A DNA stretch of 33,304 nucleotides from Gammaproteobacteria bacterium (GTDB lineage: Bacteria > Pseudomonadota > Gammaproteobacteria > Steroidobacterales > Woeseiaceae): positions 1-33,304 of the forward strand of contig JAACFJ010000011.1 of the NCBI GenBank assembly GCA_009937505.1. The letters are read 5' to 3'. Position numbers and translations under genes: made by a program. Of the stretch, positions 16,413 through 25,700 are shown in pieces. The notes below the pieces were generated by a model that saw only the letters and a program-made list of their open reading frames with translations, made no database searches and was not told the origin of the DNA. Positions within the stretch are counted from its first letter, which is position 1, and every line of letters begins with the position of its first letter.

Positions 16413-17660
16413 TTACTTAAGTTGGGCGATAATGTCGTTAGACAAGGTTACGAATATGCGAAAACTCTCGTCGGCAGCAAGTTTTTCGCGGATGAGCATG
16501 TCGAACGCCTTGTTCTGCAACCCCCTGACGCGCTCGACCGCAGCTGCCCGTTCGTTTGCCGAACTGCGATCGTTGATCGAGTCCCGGATCGCCATCACGT
16601 CCGTATAGAAGCCGTCGATGCGATTCTTGCGCCGTCGATTGTAGATCTGTACGACGGCGTATGTGCCGCTGATCAATCCGATCACCAGCGTAACCAGCAC
16701 CTCCGCCACGCCGGAGTACCGCTCGTAGAATGTTGGTGCATCGCGTTCTGTAAACGCCTGCGCCCCCGGGTGCAGTACAAATGTCGAACCTGACGCGTCG
16801 AATTCGGCGCTGAGTTCCCGAAAGAGAAATGGGCGAGTCGCGGCGAGAGCAGGCTGCAGGCGCCGGATTTCACTGATCAGGTCATAAACCACGGCGCTAT
16901 CCATGCCTGGCCTTGAAACGAGTAGCTTGTCGACCGCGAGCGTCAGCACCGGCTCTTCCGGAACATCACCGTAAGTCCCTACCGGGATGATAAAAGGTGA
17001 CAGGCGAGGGTTGAGCAATACAGCGCGGTCGATCTCCCCTCCGGTACCGACATCTTCCGCCGCGCCGAAACTCAGAAAACTGTACTCCCCGGCAACGCCC
17101 TCTCGTTGCAGCAAGCCGCGAATCCGCTCCGGAGAGATCGGGACGTAGACCACGTTTACATCGGGAAGCTCGTCGAGTTCGTCGAATTTGTCGAGGAATT
17201 TGACGTCGCTCGGCTCGATGTCCAGGGTACCGATTATCCCGGTCAGTAATCGTCTCGACGCTGAGCCGACAGGGCCGGCGTTGACAGTGGCACCCCGTAG
17301 CAGGTTCTCGACACTGTCGGCAGGGTGCCCTCGACGGTAAAGGATGTGCAGCACCGTCGGGTAAAGCGGCATCACCGTCGTAATGCCCTCGCGGAATGGC
17401 TGTGCATTCGACGTCAGGGCAAGGTCCGCGTACTCCTCCTCGAGAGCGTCAAGGGCCGTTTCGAAGCTGTCCGGTACGGGCACGAGCTCGAGGCGGTGAT
17501 GCGAATTCTGCTCAAATACCTCGGCGAGTTCCGCGGCTATTTCGCCGTCGAAGTCATGTGCAGGGACGAGCAGGCGAAAGGTGTTTCGTTGCTCCCCGCA
17601 TCCGCCCATCAAGACCAGGCCAGCCAGCATCAACGCCAAGTACGATTTTCCGAACCTCAT
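16413..17660 (-). CDS. TAXI-type TRAP solute-binding lipoprotein with C-terminal membrane helix and cytoplasmic tail
   Basis: The protein (415 residues) begins with a lipoprotein signal peptide ending LVLMGGC (Cys21). The body resembles TAXI-family solute-binding proteins of TRAP transporters: LVPAHDFDGEIAAELAEVFE, ADLALTSNAQPFREGITTVM, a LYPTVLHILYRR strand, and a NAGPVGSASRRLLTGIIG ligand-loop segment. Residues about 317-340 form a membrane helix (LVTLVIGLISGTYAVVQIYN) followed by NRRRK and a charged, helical 70-residue tail that should lie in the cytoplasm. No TRAP membrane subunits (DctQ/DctM or a fused version) are present nearby, so a role in sensing rather than uptake is possible. ATG at 17660, 10 nt after the double-barrel gene stop, has GAGG upstream and begins the signal peptide; the longer frame from 17705 overlaps the neighbour. 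Confidence 0.82.
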   Translation of the reverse strand: MRFGKSYLALMLAGLVLMGGCGEQRNTFRLLVPAHDFDGEIAAELAEVFEQNSHHRLELVPVPDSFETALDALEEEYADLALTSNAQPFREGITTVMPLYPTVLHILYRRGHPADSVENLLRGATVNAGPVGSASRRLLTGIIGTLDIEPSDVKFLDKFDELDELPDVNVVYVPISPERIRGLLQREGVAGEYSFLSFGAAEDVGTGGEIDRAVLLNPRLSPFIIPVGTYGDVPEEPVLTLAVDKLLVSRPGMDSAVVYDLISEIRRLQPALAATRPFLFRELSAEFDASGSTFVLHPGAQAFTERDAPTFYERYSGVAEVLVTLVIGLISGTYAVVQIYNRRRKNRIDGFYTDVMAIRDSINDRSSANERAAAVERVRGLQNKAFDMLIREKLAADESFRIFVTLSNDIIAQLK

Positions 17661-17670
17661 CCCGGCCTCA

Positions 17671-19209
17671 TCAGAAGTTGAAACTCGCGAACAGGATCGG
17701 CCCATGGTGCCGCATTTTGAGCGAGCCCCTGAGATCGTCGTCGGCAGAGTCCAGGTTCATCAGGTAGACGTTATACCCGATACCGGCGCCGATCGTGTCG
17801 GTAAAATAATGCGTGAATCCCAGGTAGAAGTTATTGAGCGAGCCCGAGTAATGATCGAATTCCATCCGGAACAGCTGCAGGTTCGCGCTCAGGTCGCTCC
17901 TGGGACCGAGTGCGACGCTGCCGTACGCACCGATCACGGGCAACGGTGTATTGATTGACGTCTCGACACGCTGCCCGGTGCCAGGCGCTACAACGAGAGC
18001 TTCGTAATTTGTGATATGCACTCCCGCGAGGATGCCGAGCTCCTTTTGTGCGTCGTTCATCAGCGAAAACCCGTAGGCGACCTTGGTCACGCGTAGCTCT
18101 GCAGCCACCTCGATTTGCGTACCCTCAGAAAAGATCTCGTCGCCCAGGCGGATGTCGCTCAGCAGCGTGGTATCCGAGTCGCGGCCGAGTTCGAAATGAC
18201 CGATTTCCAGCCGATGGAAATGTGCGAATCGCCACACGCCCTCGAAATGAATGATGCTTTTCCTCTTGTTGACACCGAGGACGTCCTCTACATCGATTTC
18301 CTCTGGGGGATTGCCTTCAACCGGCCGCTGAATGATCTTGCTGTCGGTCTGGTTGTTGTACATTCCGATCCGGAACTCGAAGCCTGCGGACCTGAATAAC
18401 GCGCCCTCATATTCACGTCGGCGAAAAATGTCGTTGTTGTAGGCAATACCGATATTTCCGGACCACACCGAGTCCTTGTCGACGATGGGGCTGTCGGAGA
18501 TCTCCGCCGCCAGCCACTCGTGATGCAACGATAAAGACAGCAGCCACCGGTTATTTATGGCATAGCCGGTGCTCACGCCCGCCCTGACGTTCGTCGACGA
18601 GCCGGGATCGTAGGGATCGAGTCCCGGGCGCGCCTCCGATTCAGACACGCCATAGTAATAGCGATTGAATCCGGCGCTGTTATTCACCAGCGTCACCGAG
18701 GGCACGATCCAGCCCCAGGCGTGTTCCCTCGGCAGCGACATCCTGAATTCCGTCGTGGGCCCGCCGAAGTTGCTGAATATCTCGTTGTACCACTTCAGTT
18801 CGAAATGCACGGGCCAGCGCCGCCAGCCAATCAACGGCGCCGCCTCGACCCGCCACTTGCGGACGTCGATATCGGCCAGCTCGTCGAGCAGCGTGGAATC
18901 TGTACCTTCGGTACGAATACGGGTGACCGCACCCAGCACCCAGCCGCTTTCGTTCACCCACCTTACTCCGACGTCACCGCCGGTGAGAATCAGCCAGTCA
19001 TCGGTGAACGCGTTGTGTCGAAAACTCGTGAGGTACGGATACGCGATGCCATTGCTGCTGCCGCCACGGTAGGCGCTTTCGCTGACGCTGTAGGAAATAC
19101 CCAGCGCGTAGTCGTTGAGATCGTAGTTGCGAATAAAGTCGAGGATACTATCCGCATGTGCTGACGGCGCAGCCAACGAGATCAGGAGGATTCGCGCCAG
19201 TACCTTCAT
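17671..19209 (-). CDS. Tandem outer-membrane beta-barrel protein (MipA/OmpV domain plus a second barrel domain)
   Basis: This 512-residue exported protein has a signal peptide (MKVLARILLISLAAPSAHAD). Residues about 25-262 are a MipA/OmpV-like barrel, with alternating strands and the family hallmark RYYYGVSESEA near 183-193. Residues about 276-512 form a second beta-barrel-like domain (GFEFRIGMYNNQTD, FEGVWRFAHFHRLEIGHFEL, YNVYLMNLDSADDDLRGSLK), ending in the BAM-type C-terminal aromatic FASFNF. A single chain with two barrel domains is unusual; a frameshift-free fusion of two former genes is the simplest reading. The ATG at 19209 starts the signal peptide; the frame open to 19266 overlaps the upstream gene. 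It lies 35 nt after the NEPFW lipoprotein gene and 10 nt before the TAXI-type gene, so all are probably co-transcribed. Confidence 0.85.
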   Translation of the reverse strand: MKVLARILLISLAAPSAHADSILDFIRNYDLNDYALGISYSVSESAYRGGSSNGIAYPYLTSFRHNAFTDDWLILTGGDVGVRWVNESGWVLGAVTRIRTEGTDSTLLDELADIDVRKWRVEAAPLIGWRRWPVHFELKWYNEIFSNFGGPTTEFRMSLPREHAWGWIVPSVTLVNNSAGFNRYYYGVSESEARPGLDPYDPGSSTNVRAGVSTGYAINNRWLLSLSLHHEWLAAEISDSPIVDKDSVWSGNIGIAYNNDIFRRREYEGALFRSAGFEFRIGMYNNQTDSKIIQRPVEGNPPEEIDVEDVLGVNKRKSIIHFEGVWRFAHFHRLEIGHFELGRDSDTTLLSDIRLGDEIFSEGTQIEVAAELRVTKVAYGFSLMNDAQKELGILAGVHITNYEALVVAPGTGQRVETSINTPLPVIGAYGSVALGPRSDLSANLQLFRMEFDHYSGSLNNFYLGFTHYFTDTIGAGIGYNVYLMNLDSADDDLRGSLKMRHHGPILFASFNF

Positions 19210-19244
19210 CGCTTCAGGGCTACCATCGAACGTCCAAACATGGT

Positions 19245-20390
19245 CTATAAGCCTTCGGTGGCGCAACCATTGAATTGCCGGCCGCTGGCATCAACGGTCG
19301 CCGCCCAGGCGTAGCGCGCACCGGACATCGTATCGATACAGCGGCGTTGTACAAGGGAGACCCTTATAGCTGACTCCGGAGTTTCCGCTTCGAACATGAT
19401 GCTGGGCGGTTGGTCCCGCATCCGCGGTGGCGGAAATTCGACTTCGCCAGGTGTGTCCATAGAGCGCATGGAGATCCCGTCCTCCCGGATCTGAAGATGC
19501 CAGAACGGCTCATTGCCGCTCGCAACGAACAGCACCTCATCCAGCTCCAGTCGGCACCCGAAGCCTTCGTTTTCGGCGCGGATCAGCTCAGTGACACGCA
19601 GCGCCTCCCCGAAATCGGCGCCGAAACCTTCCGTGGGCGCCGCGACCCACTCGCCGCGGACCTCGACGAACATCGGCTGGTACGGGGTCGATGTCAGCTC
19701 TCGATAAACCTCCTCCAGTTCGGCGCCGGACTCATTGATCACCCAGCCTTCCCGACCATCGTCGCAGCTCGCAAAGGTACGGCTTTCATGTCCCCACACG
19801 AGGTGCCCCCTGAACCGGCCGCCTTGCATTTGCGCCGCCTGCTCCAGTGGCACCGCAAGGCCATCCCGGAACGACCATTCCCGGCGAACCTGCCTGGTCG
19901 GGCAGCACATGGGGTCGTTCGCACCATGCTCCACGAGCTCCGCGATTATCCTGCCGTCGTTGATATCTATGGTGGACACCTTGACCCGGTCGCCGAGACT
20001 GATGGTAGCCATATTATACGGATTGCCGCGATCGTCCTGCATGATGGCGAGGTACAGGAAAACGCCGCTGCCGCCCGAATTGTGTGCAAGCACAACGACG
20101 GCTTCGTCGGTTCCGTCGCCGCTCAGGTCGCCATTGGCCATCGAATCGGGAACGAGCGTCACGACCGGCCGTGACGCCGAGTCGCTCGTGAACGGCGCGC
20201 CCTCGAAACGGCCGTCGGTCAGCGTCACCGGGGACTCCAATATGCCCGTGTAAGACACGTTCTGCAGGCGTTCGGCTGTCAGGGCCGAAGAAGCTGCCGG
20301 AGCCACCGGGAGAACCTTTCCCGATGTGGGTTCGTTGTCGCCGCAGCCGGATAGATTCGCCGCAACGAGAACGGTCAGCGCCGTATACAT
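19245..20390 (-). CDS. Lipoprotein with C-terminal NEPFW (COG3650-like) domain
   Basis: This 381-residue lipoprotein has a signal ending LVAANLSGC (Cys16). The middle holds PVVTLVPDSMANGDLSGDG, a loop of the acidic DxSGDG type that may bind calcium, and LGDRVKVSTIDINDG followed by HGANDPMCCPTRQV. The C-terminal 89 residues carry the NEPFW motif (from residue 293), then RRCIDTMSGARYAWAATVD and end FNGCATEGL, the hallmark of a COG3650-type domain of unknown function. Its membrane of residence (outer or inner) cannot be decided from the residue after Cys (Gly) with certainty. The ATG at 20390 is preferred, with GAGGGG upstream; the frame open to 20480 adds an unlikely leader. It is the first gene of the four-gene envelope cluster. 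Confidence 0.83.
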   Translation of the reverse strand: MYTALTVLVAANLSGCGDNEPTSGKVLPVAPAASSALTAERLQNVSYTGILESPVTLTDGRFEGAPFTSDSASRPVVTLVPDSMANGDLSGDGTDEAVVVLAHNSGGSGVFLYLAIMQDDRGNPYNMATISLGDRVKVSTIDINDGRIIAELVEHGANDPMCCPTRQVRREWSFRDGLAVPLEQAAQMQGGRFRGHLVWGHESRTFASCDDGREGWVINESGAELEEVYRELTSTPYQPMFVEVRGEWVAAPTEGFGADFGEALRVTELIRAENEGFGCRLELDEVLFVASGNEPFWHLQIREDGISMRSMDTPGEVEFPPPRMRDQPPSIMFEAETPESAIRVSLVQRRCIDTMSGARYAWAATVDASGRQFNGCATEGL

Positions 20391-20551
20391 CAGGTGCCGC
20401 CCCCTCGTTTCGACTTTACGGTGTTTCCTGAGCACTTCTGTGAGTATATATTGATGCACGCCGATGGGCGCGCCCGGCAACCACGCGCGTGGTACGATCC
20501 GTGCGCGATATGATAATCATGGTCCAGGGTTCAAGTTGATGGAGACGCACA

Positions 20552-21160
20552 ATGTTGATCAATGAGTTTCGCAGGCTTTTTTCCGTAGTCGGTATCCTCG
20601 CACTGGGCGCGGGAATGACGGGTTGCGCCTCCGACAATATCCGTTCGGACTACGACCCAACGGCCGATTTCAGCCAGTACTCGACGTTCAATTTCTTCAC
20701 CGATGCCGGCCCCGAGGACACGAATTATCAGAGCTTCTTTTCGAAGTACATGATCGCCGCAATCACTCGCGAAATGGAAATGCGCGGTTATACCCTGTCG
20801 AACGATCCCGACCTGCTGGTCAACTTCAACGCGATTTTGAGAGAAAAAACTGACGTCCGGACGACGCCCGCACCGATGCACGGTGGCTACTATGGGTACC
20901 GTGGCGGCTTCTATGATCCATGGATGGGTTACGGGTACGCACAGGAGACCCACGTCTCCCAGTACACCGAGGGCACCTTCAACATCGACCTCGTCGATGC
21001 GCGCAAAAAGAAACTCGTATGGGAAGCCGTGGGCACCGGGCGCCTGAGCCAGAAAGTGCTCGAGGAACTCGAAGAGCGGGTCAACATCGGCGTGGCCAAG
21101 TACTTCGCGAAATACCCGTTCACGGCGGGCAGCAACGTGCCGGTGACGCCGGTGAAATAG
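20552..21160 (+). CDS. DUF4136 family lipoprotein
   Basis: A 202-residue lipoprotein: the signal region MLINEFRRLFSVVGILALGA ends in the lipobox MTGC (Cys25). The mature part begins SDYDPTADFSQYSTFNFF, the characteristic DUF4136 opening (short, Tyr/Phe-rich Asp-x-x-Asp-phi), followed by AAITREMEMRGYTLSNDPDL, a Gly/Tyr-rich linker (GGYYGYRGGFYDPWMGYG) and GTFNIDLVDARKKKLVWEAV. DUF4136 proteins are small outer-membrane-associated lipoproteins of unknown function. It starts on the plus strand and diverges from the four-gene envelope cluster; a 161-nt gap lies between the two starts. Its stop lies 2 nt from the stop of the convergent phospholipase D-like gene, so the two transcripts may overlap. 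Confidence 0.9.
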   Translation: MLINEFRRLFSVVGILALGAGMTGCASDNIRSDYDPTADFSQYSTFNFFTDAGPEDTNYQSFFSKYMIAAITREMEMRGYTLSNDPDLLVNFNAILREKTDVRTTPAPMHGGYYGYRGGFYDPWMGYGYAQETHVSQYTEGTFNIDLVDARKKKLVWEAVGTGRLSQKVLEELEERVNIGVAKYFAKYPFTAGSNVPVTPVK

Positions 21161-21162
21161 GC

Positions 21163-22707
21163 CTAGAGCTGGCTCTTGGGTAAGATTCGCGCGAACCAGG
21201 CCCTGGTTCGCTCGCCCCAGGTCGTCTCTGGCTCCTTGTCGTAGATAATCTCCTCGCCATCCTTGAAGCCGCGCCAGCGGAGTTTGCCCTCTTCGTTCAG
21301 GAATACTTCGAAGGTCTGTCTCGGCAGGGCTTCCTTTACCAGAACGGTGAAGACATGCGCCAGTTCGGGGTCGCGAATGATGACTCCCAGCTCGGTATTG
21401 ATATTCGCCGACCTGGGGTCGAAATTGAACGATCCGATGAAGGTTTCCTTGTCATCGACGATGAATGCCTTGGTATGCAGCGTCGCCCTGGCGCCGCTCG
21501 CATTGACGAACTCCGTACCGGACACGTCCGCATCGGGACGGACCTCGTAGATCTGCACGCCTGCCTCGAGGAGTGGTTTCCGAGCGGGTGCATAGCCGCC
21601 GTGCACCGTGAACTGGTTGTTCGCTGCCAGTGAGTTCGTGATTACGATGACGTTTATGCCTTTTTTCTGCAGCGCCGACAGCCCCTCGATGCCGTTTTTC
21701 TGCGGCACGAAATACGGCGAGATGATCAGGATTTCCCGCTCGGCTGATTGAATAGATTCAATCAGCGGCGTTGTAATCGAGTCGGCCTCCTTCGCTCTCT
21801 TCTTGACACCCTTGTCCGGCGAATCGACGACCAGCTGGTACGGCGCCCATTCGAACAGTTGCTTGTCCGAGTCAATGTATTGCAGGGATCGCGCACGGAC
21901 TGCCTCGGCGTACCTGGAATCACGCGTCTCCCCGACCGCATCCGAGAGCCTGTCGCGTAACTCCTGGAGTGCCGCTTCCGGGTCTTCCAGCTCTTTCACG
22001 AATGCTGGCACCGGCAACGCCGTCTCATGATTCCAGTAGGTATCGAACATGTTCGATACGTCCTGCACGACGCTACCGACTCCGATGACGTCGAGGTCAC
22101 CGAACTTGGCGTCTTCTCTCACCCCGAAATACTCGTCGGCGATATTGCGCCCGCCGATAATCGTTATCTGGTTATCGACAGTGAACGACTTGTTGTGCAT
22201 GCGGCGGTTAATGCGCCCGAACCCGGTCAGGGCGCTCTGGGCCCTCCCGGTCGCACCGCGGTGGAAAGGATTGAATATACGGATCTCGAAGTTCGGATGA
22301 GAGTGCAGCGCGGCCATGCCAACGTCGTAGCCCGTTGTGAACATGTCGTCGAGCAGGAGTCGGACACGTACGCCGCGGTCGGCCGCCTGGAGCAGGTAAT
22401 AGATGAGCACGCGGCCGACGAGGTCGCTTTTGATGAGGTAGTACTGCACATCGATGCTCTTCTCGGCCCGTTCCGCGAGCAACAGTCGCGTCGTAAGCGC
22501 ATCGACGCCATCATTCATGGGATAGAACCCGGACTGGTCCGGCGGATGCCGTGCGACCTCGGGCTCGATCGTCATACCCAGGTCAGTATTCGAAGTATCG
22601 GGCAGGAAGTACGACTCCGATCTCGGGTAGTCGTAATCGATCGTCGCGCAACCGCCGACAAACGACATGGCGAGCGCTACGAAAGTGAGTTCAAGTAGTT
22701 TCTTCAT
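21163..22707 (-). CDS. Phospholipase D / cardiolipin synthase-like lipoprotein
   Basis: This 514-residue protein belongs to the phospholipase D superfamily (ClsC/YmdC-like). It starts with a lipoprotein signal (MKKLLELTFVALAMSFVGGC, Cys20). Two HKD catalytic motifs are complete: His171-Lys173-Asp178 in HNKSFTVDNQITIIGGRN, and His411-Lys413-Asp418 in HTKAFIVDDKETFIGSFNFD. The pair should form one active site for phosphatidyl transfer or phosphodiester cleavage. The distinctive lipid anchor places it in the envelope. The ATG at 22707 is 7 nt after the stop of the AsmA-family gene, so the two are co-transcribed, suggesting a joint role in phospholipid handling. Substrate specificity is unknown. 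Confidence 0.93.
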   Translation of the reverse strand: MKKLLELTFVALAMSFVGGCATIDYDYPRSESYFLPDTSNTDLGMTIEPEVARHPPDQSGFYPMNDGVDALTTRLLLAERAEKSIDVQYYLIKSDLVGRVLIYYLLQAADRGVRVRLLLDDMFTTGYDVGMAALHSHPNFEIRIFNPFHRGATGRAQSALTGFGRINRRMHNKSFTVDNQITIIGGRNIADEYFGVREDAKFGDLDVIGVGSVVQDVSNMFDTYWNHETALPVPAFVKELEDPEAALQELRDRLSDAVGETRDSRYAEAVRARSLQYIDSDKQLFEWAPYQLVVDSPDKGVKKRAKEADSITTPLIESIQSAEREILIISPYFVPQKNGIEGLSALQKKGINVIVITNSLAANNQFTVHGGYAPARKPLLEAGVQIYEVRPDADVSGTEFVNASGARATLHTKAFIVDDKETFIGSFNFDPRSANINTELGVIIRDPELAHVFTVLVKEALPRQTFEVFLNEEGKLRWRGFKDGEEIIYDKEPETTWGERTRAWFARILPKSQL

Positions 22708-22713
22708 TGCGAA

Positions 22714-25700
22714 TTACTCGATTCGAGAAGTACCTTCGATCTGCAGGTCCGGCATCCGGTCGCTGAGCTGGCCGAGCGCAGCATCGGTTACCTGCTTGCA
22801 CGGGTCGCCGGACTTCGACAGCCGGTCCCAGAGGCCTCTCGCCAGCAGCGACAGGCCGCCCGTGGCGACCGCCGCACCTCCGGTAATTAGCACGCCCGCC
22901 TCGTCGACGGCAAGCTGTGGCTTCGCAAGCGTCCCGATCACCTGCACGTAGGGATTTATCAGTTCGCCAGCGCTGATGCTCAGTATCTGCCTTGGCGTTG
23001 TGCGTATCCCGACACGAATTTTTTCGGTCTTCAGGTCGACGGTCGACTTGGTTACCAACCTGATCTTGTTTGTGCTGACAAACGAGTTTGGCGCCCCCGT
23101 AACGATACCATCATTGAACTCTGCTGCGACGATCGCGCACTCGAAATCCGTGTACGGCTCGGTCTGCCGGAAGGGGTTGATGGTGGTAAGAATTTCTTCC
23201 AGAAGATTGCCGTAGATTGCCGCAACGAATTCGTTTTTCTCGATTCGCCCGCCGCGCGTGTTGATGAACACAACGCCGTCAAGGTCGCCCGCCATGGTGC
23301 GAAGGTCGTTGCCCGCCGTGCGCAGCCCGATGTCCATGTCGCCCGTCATTGCAAGATCGACATTTGCCTCCGTCATGCCGAACGCAAAGTCCCGCGCAAC
23401 CAGTTCCAGAGACGCGGACACGATGTCCGTCGAGGCGTCATAAGCGGCCCTGCCCAGCAGTTCGCCCGAGCGGGCCTTGAATCGCGCCATCGAGACGTCG
23501 AGGCGGCCGTCCCGGAGGCGCGCATCCAACTCGATGTCTCGCAACTGCAGGGCTCCCCGCCGCAGGTCCGCAATATCGACATCCAGTGACCCGTTCAACT
23601 CCCTGAGTGCCTCGACCGGCATGGCAATATCCGGTATCAGCCGGCCGTCTTCGAACTCAGGTTCCGCGTCGAACTCCTGTTCGGCCTCCTCGAGCAACGG
23701 CCGAAAATAGAGCCTGTCGGAATAGACGTCGATATCGATTTCAGGAATGTCGCCCTTGCGAACGAGCACCTTGCCGACGACATCGCTGTCCCCGATACGG
23801 ATATCGAGCTTCTCGACGGCTAACAAGCCATCACCGCCGGCAACATTCGCGGTCACTGAAAACGCCTGGTCCGTGAATCTGCGACTATCGACAGTGCCGA
23901 TGGCGGCGAGAGACGGAACGTTGAGCGCAAAATCGAACTCGGTTCTCGCCTTCGCGTCGGCGAACTCGAGGTCGCCTGCAGCGACCATGCTGGCCTCACC
24001 AATGGTGGCATCGAGCTTGTCGATAGCCCAGTGCGGCCCGCGCAGCGTGCCCCGGGTCTTGACCGAGAACGGCTGCTCGAACGCCTCGAACCCCTTGATC
24101 CCGCGGAGAACGCCGCGAACATCGCGCCCGTTGGCCGCGAGGTCGAAGTCCAGGTAGTTCTGCTCCCGGTCAATGCCGACGGTCAGGTCAAGTCGAGCGT
24201 CACCTGTATCCCGATCCAGCCTGACATTGCTCAATTCGATCGCGTCGGTCCGGAATCCGATCTTGCCATCGAGCTCGAATGGTCCAGGGTGTACGGTCAG
24301 GTCGCCGGTTGACTCGATCAGCTCCTCGAGTTCGGGACCGCGCGCCACGACATCGAAATGTGATCCGGCGATCATCGCAGCGGGTACCAACAGGCCCTCG
24401 CCCGAGACGCTCGTCGTACCGAGCGAACCCGTGATGTCGGTGAGGCGAAAACCGTCCCCCGTTACGCGCAACCTGCCGTTGACGTCGTACGGCAGGGCCG
24501 GCACACCGGTTGGTTCGGCGAATAACGTGACCAGTTGCGCCAGGTCGCCGCCGCTGGCCTTGACCCTGACGTCGGTCCCCCTGATTCCGGGTTGGAGCGC
24601 TATCAGACCGTCGACCTGCGCCGAGTTGCCGTCGACGAGGACGGAGACGGGCCCAGTGGTGCGAATGCCGTCTGCCGCGTACTTCGCGGCACCGGAAATT
24701 TCGGCGGCCTGGTCGGGCATGTCTTCGATGCCGTAAGCACCGGCCAGCTCCGCAAGGCTCTCCGCTCTTACCCGGACGCTGAATTCCGTGCCCAGCAACG
24801 TATCCGGATCTCCGATGCTGCCATTCGCCTGCAGTTCACCGAGCGAGGTCTTTGTAACCAGTTCGAGTATCTCGACCCCGTCTTCGCGTACATCAATCGT
24901 AAATCCCAGTGAAAACGGGCCGCTGGCCGCACCGGGCATCCCGGTAACGTAACGAAAGCGCTCGATATCGGGCCCCTCGATCTGCAGGCTGATAACGGCA
25001 TCATCGATGCTTGGAAACCGTGGGAATCGTGCGACACCCTCGATGGTTGCATCGGCGAACACCATCGTCGCTTCCCTGACATCGAATCGGCCGTCCTCCA
25101 TCTCGGCATCGAACTTCAGCATGAAGGGCGCCTTGCGAACCTGGTGGATGCCGGCCAGGCGCAGGATCCTGCCGAGATCGGGGCCAGAGGCGTTTGCCTT
25201 CAATCGCAAATTCTGCAGGCTCTGCAGATCGGCAACCTCGCCGCCGGCATCGATCTCGGTCAGCCCGAGGTTGCCTTTGATGCTCAGTGAAAGGGGACCG
25301 TCCGCGATCGGTTTCAGGGCACCGGCGAGTTTGATGTCGCCGTCACCTTCCTCACCAAGCCCGAGCATGCGCGTCAGGTCGTCGACGTCTGGCCCGGTGG
25401 CAGTGAATTCGAACTCCGGCCTCCGCAGGTCGACGACGTCGTCGATGCGGCCGCGCGCTGACAGCTTGAATGTATCGAGCACTGCGTCGATGTCGGCTTT
25501 GAATTCTTTCCCGGCCAACAAGGCGCCCCAGGTCCCGATCTCGCCATCGATCTCGACCCTGCGCCCGTCGAGCGCGCCGCGCAGCTCGAGGTCGAGGTAG
25601 TCGTCATCACGATGCACCTGATCGAGGCGCTCGATGACGAGATGAAGTGGTCTATCACGCTCGACGCTTTCGAGATGCACCTGCAGGCGGTCGATGTCAA

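Noticed and set aside
20440-20551. Promoters between the NEPFW lipoprotein and the DUF4136 gene
   Set aside because: TATACT-like and TGATAAT-like patches are present on the two strands, but I could not find matching -35 elements with proper spacing, so no promoter is listed.
22027-22698. 223-codon plus-strand frame opposite the phospholipase D gene
   Set aside because: It is antisense to the N-terminal half of a recognised enzyme (signal peptide and first HKD motif) and shows no domain signature of its own.
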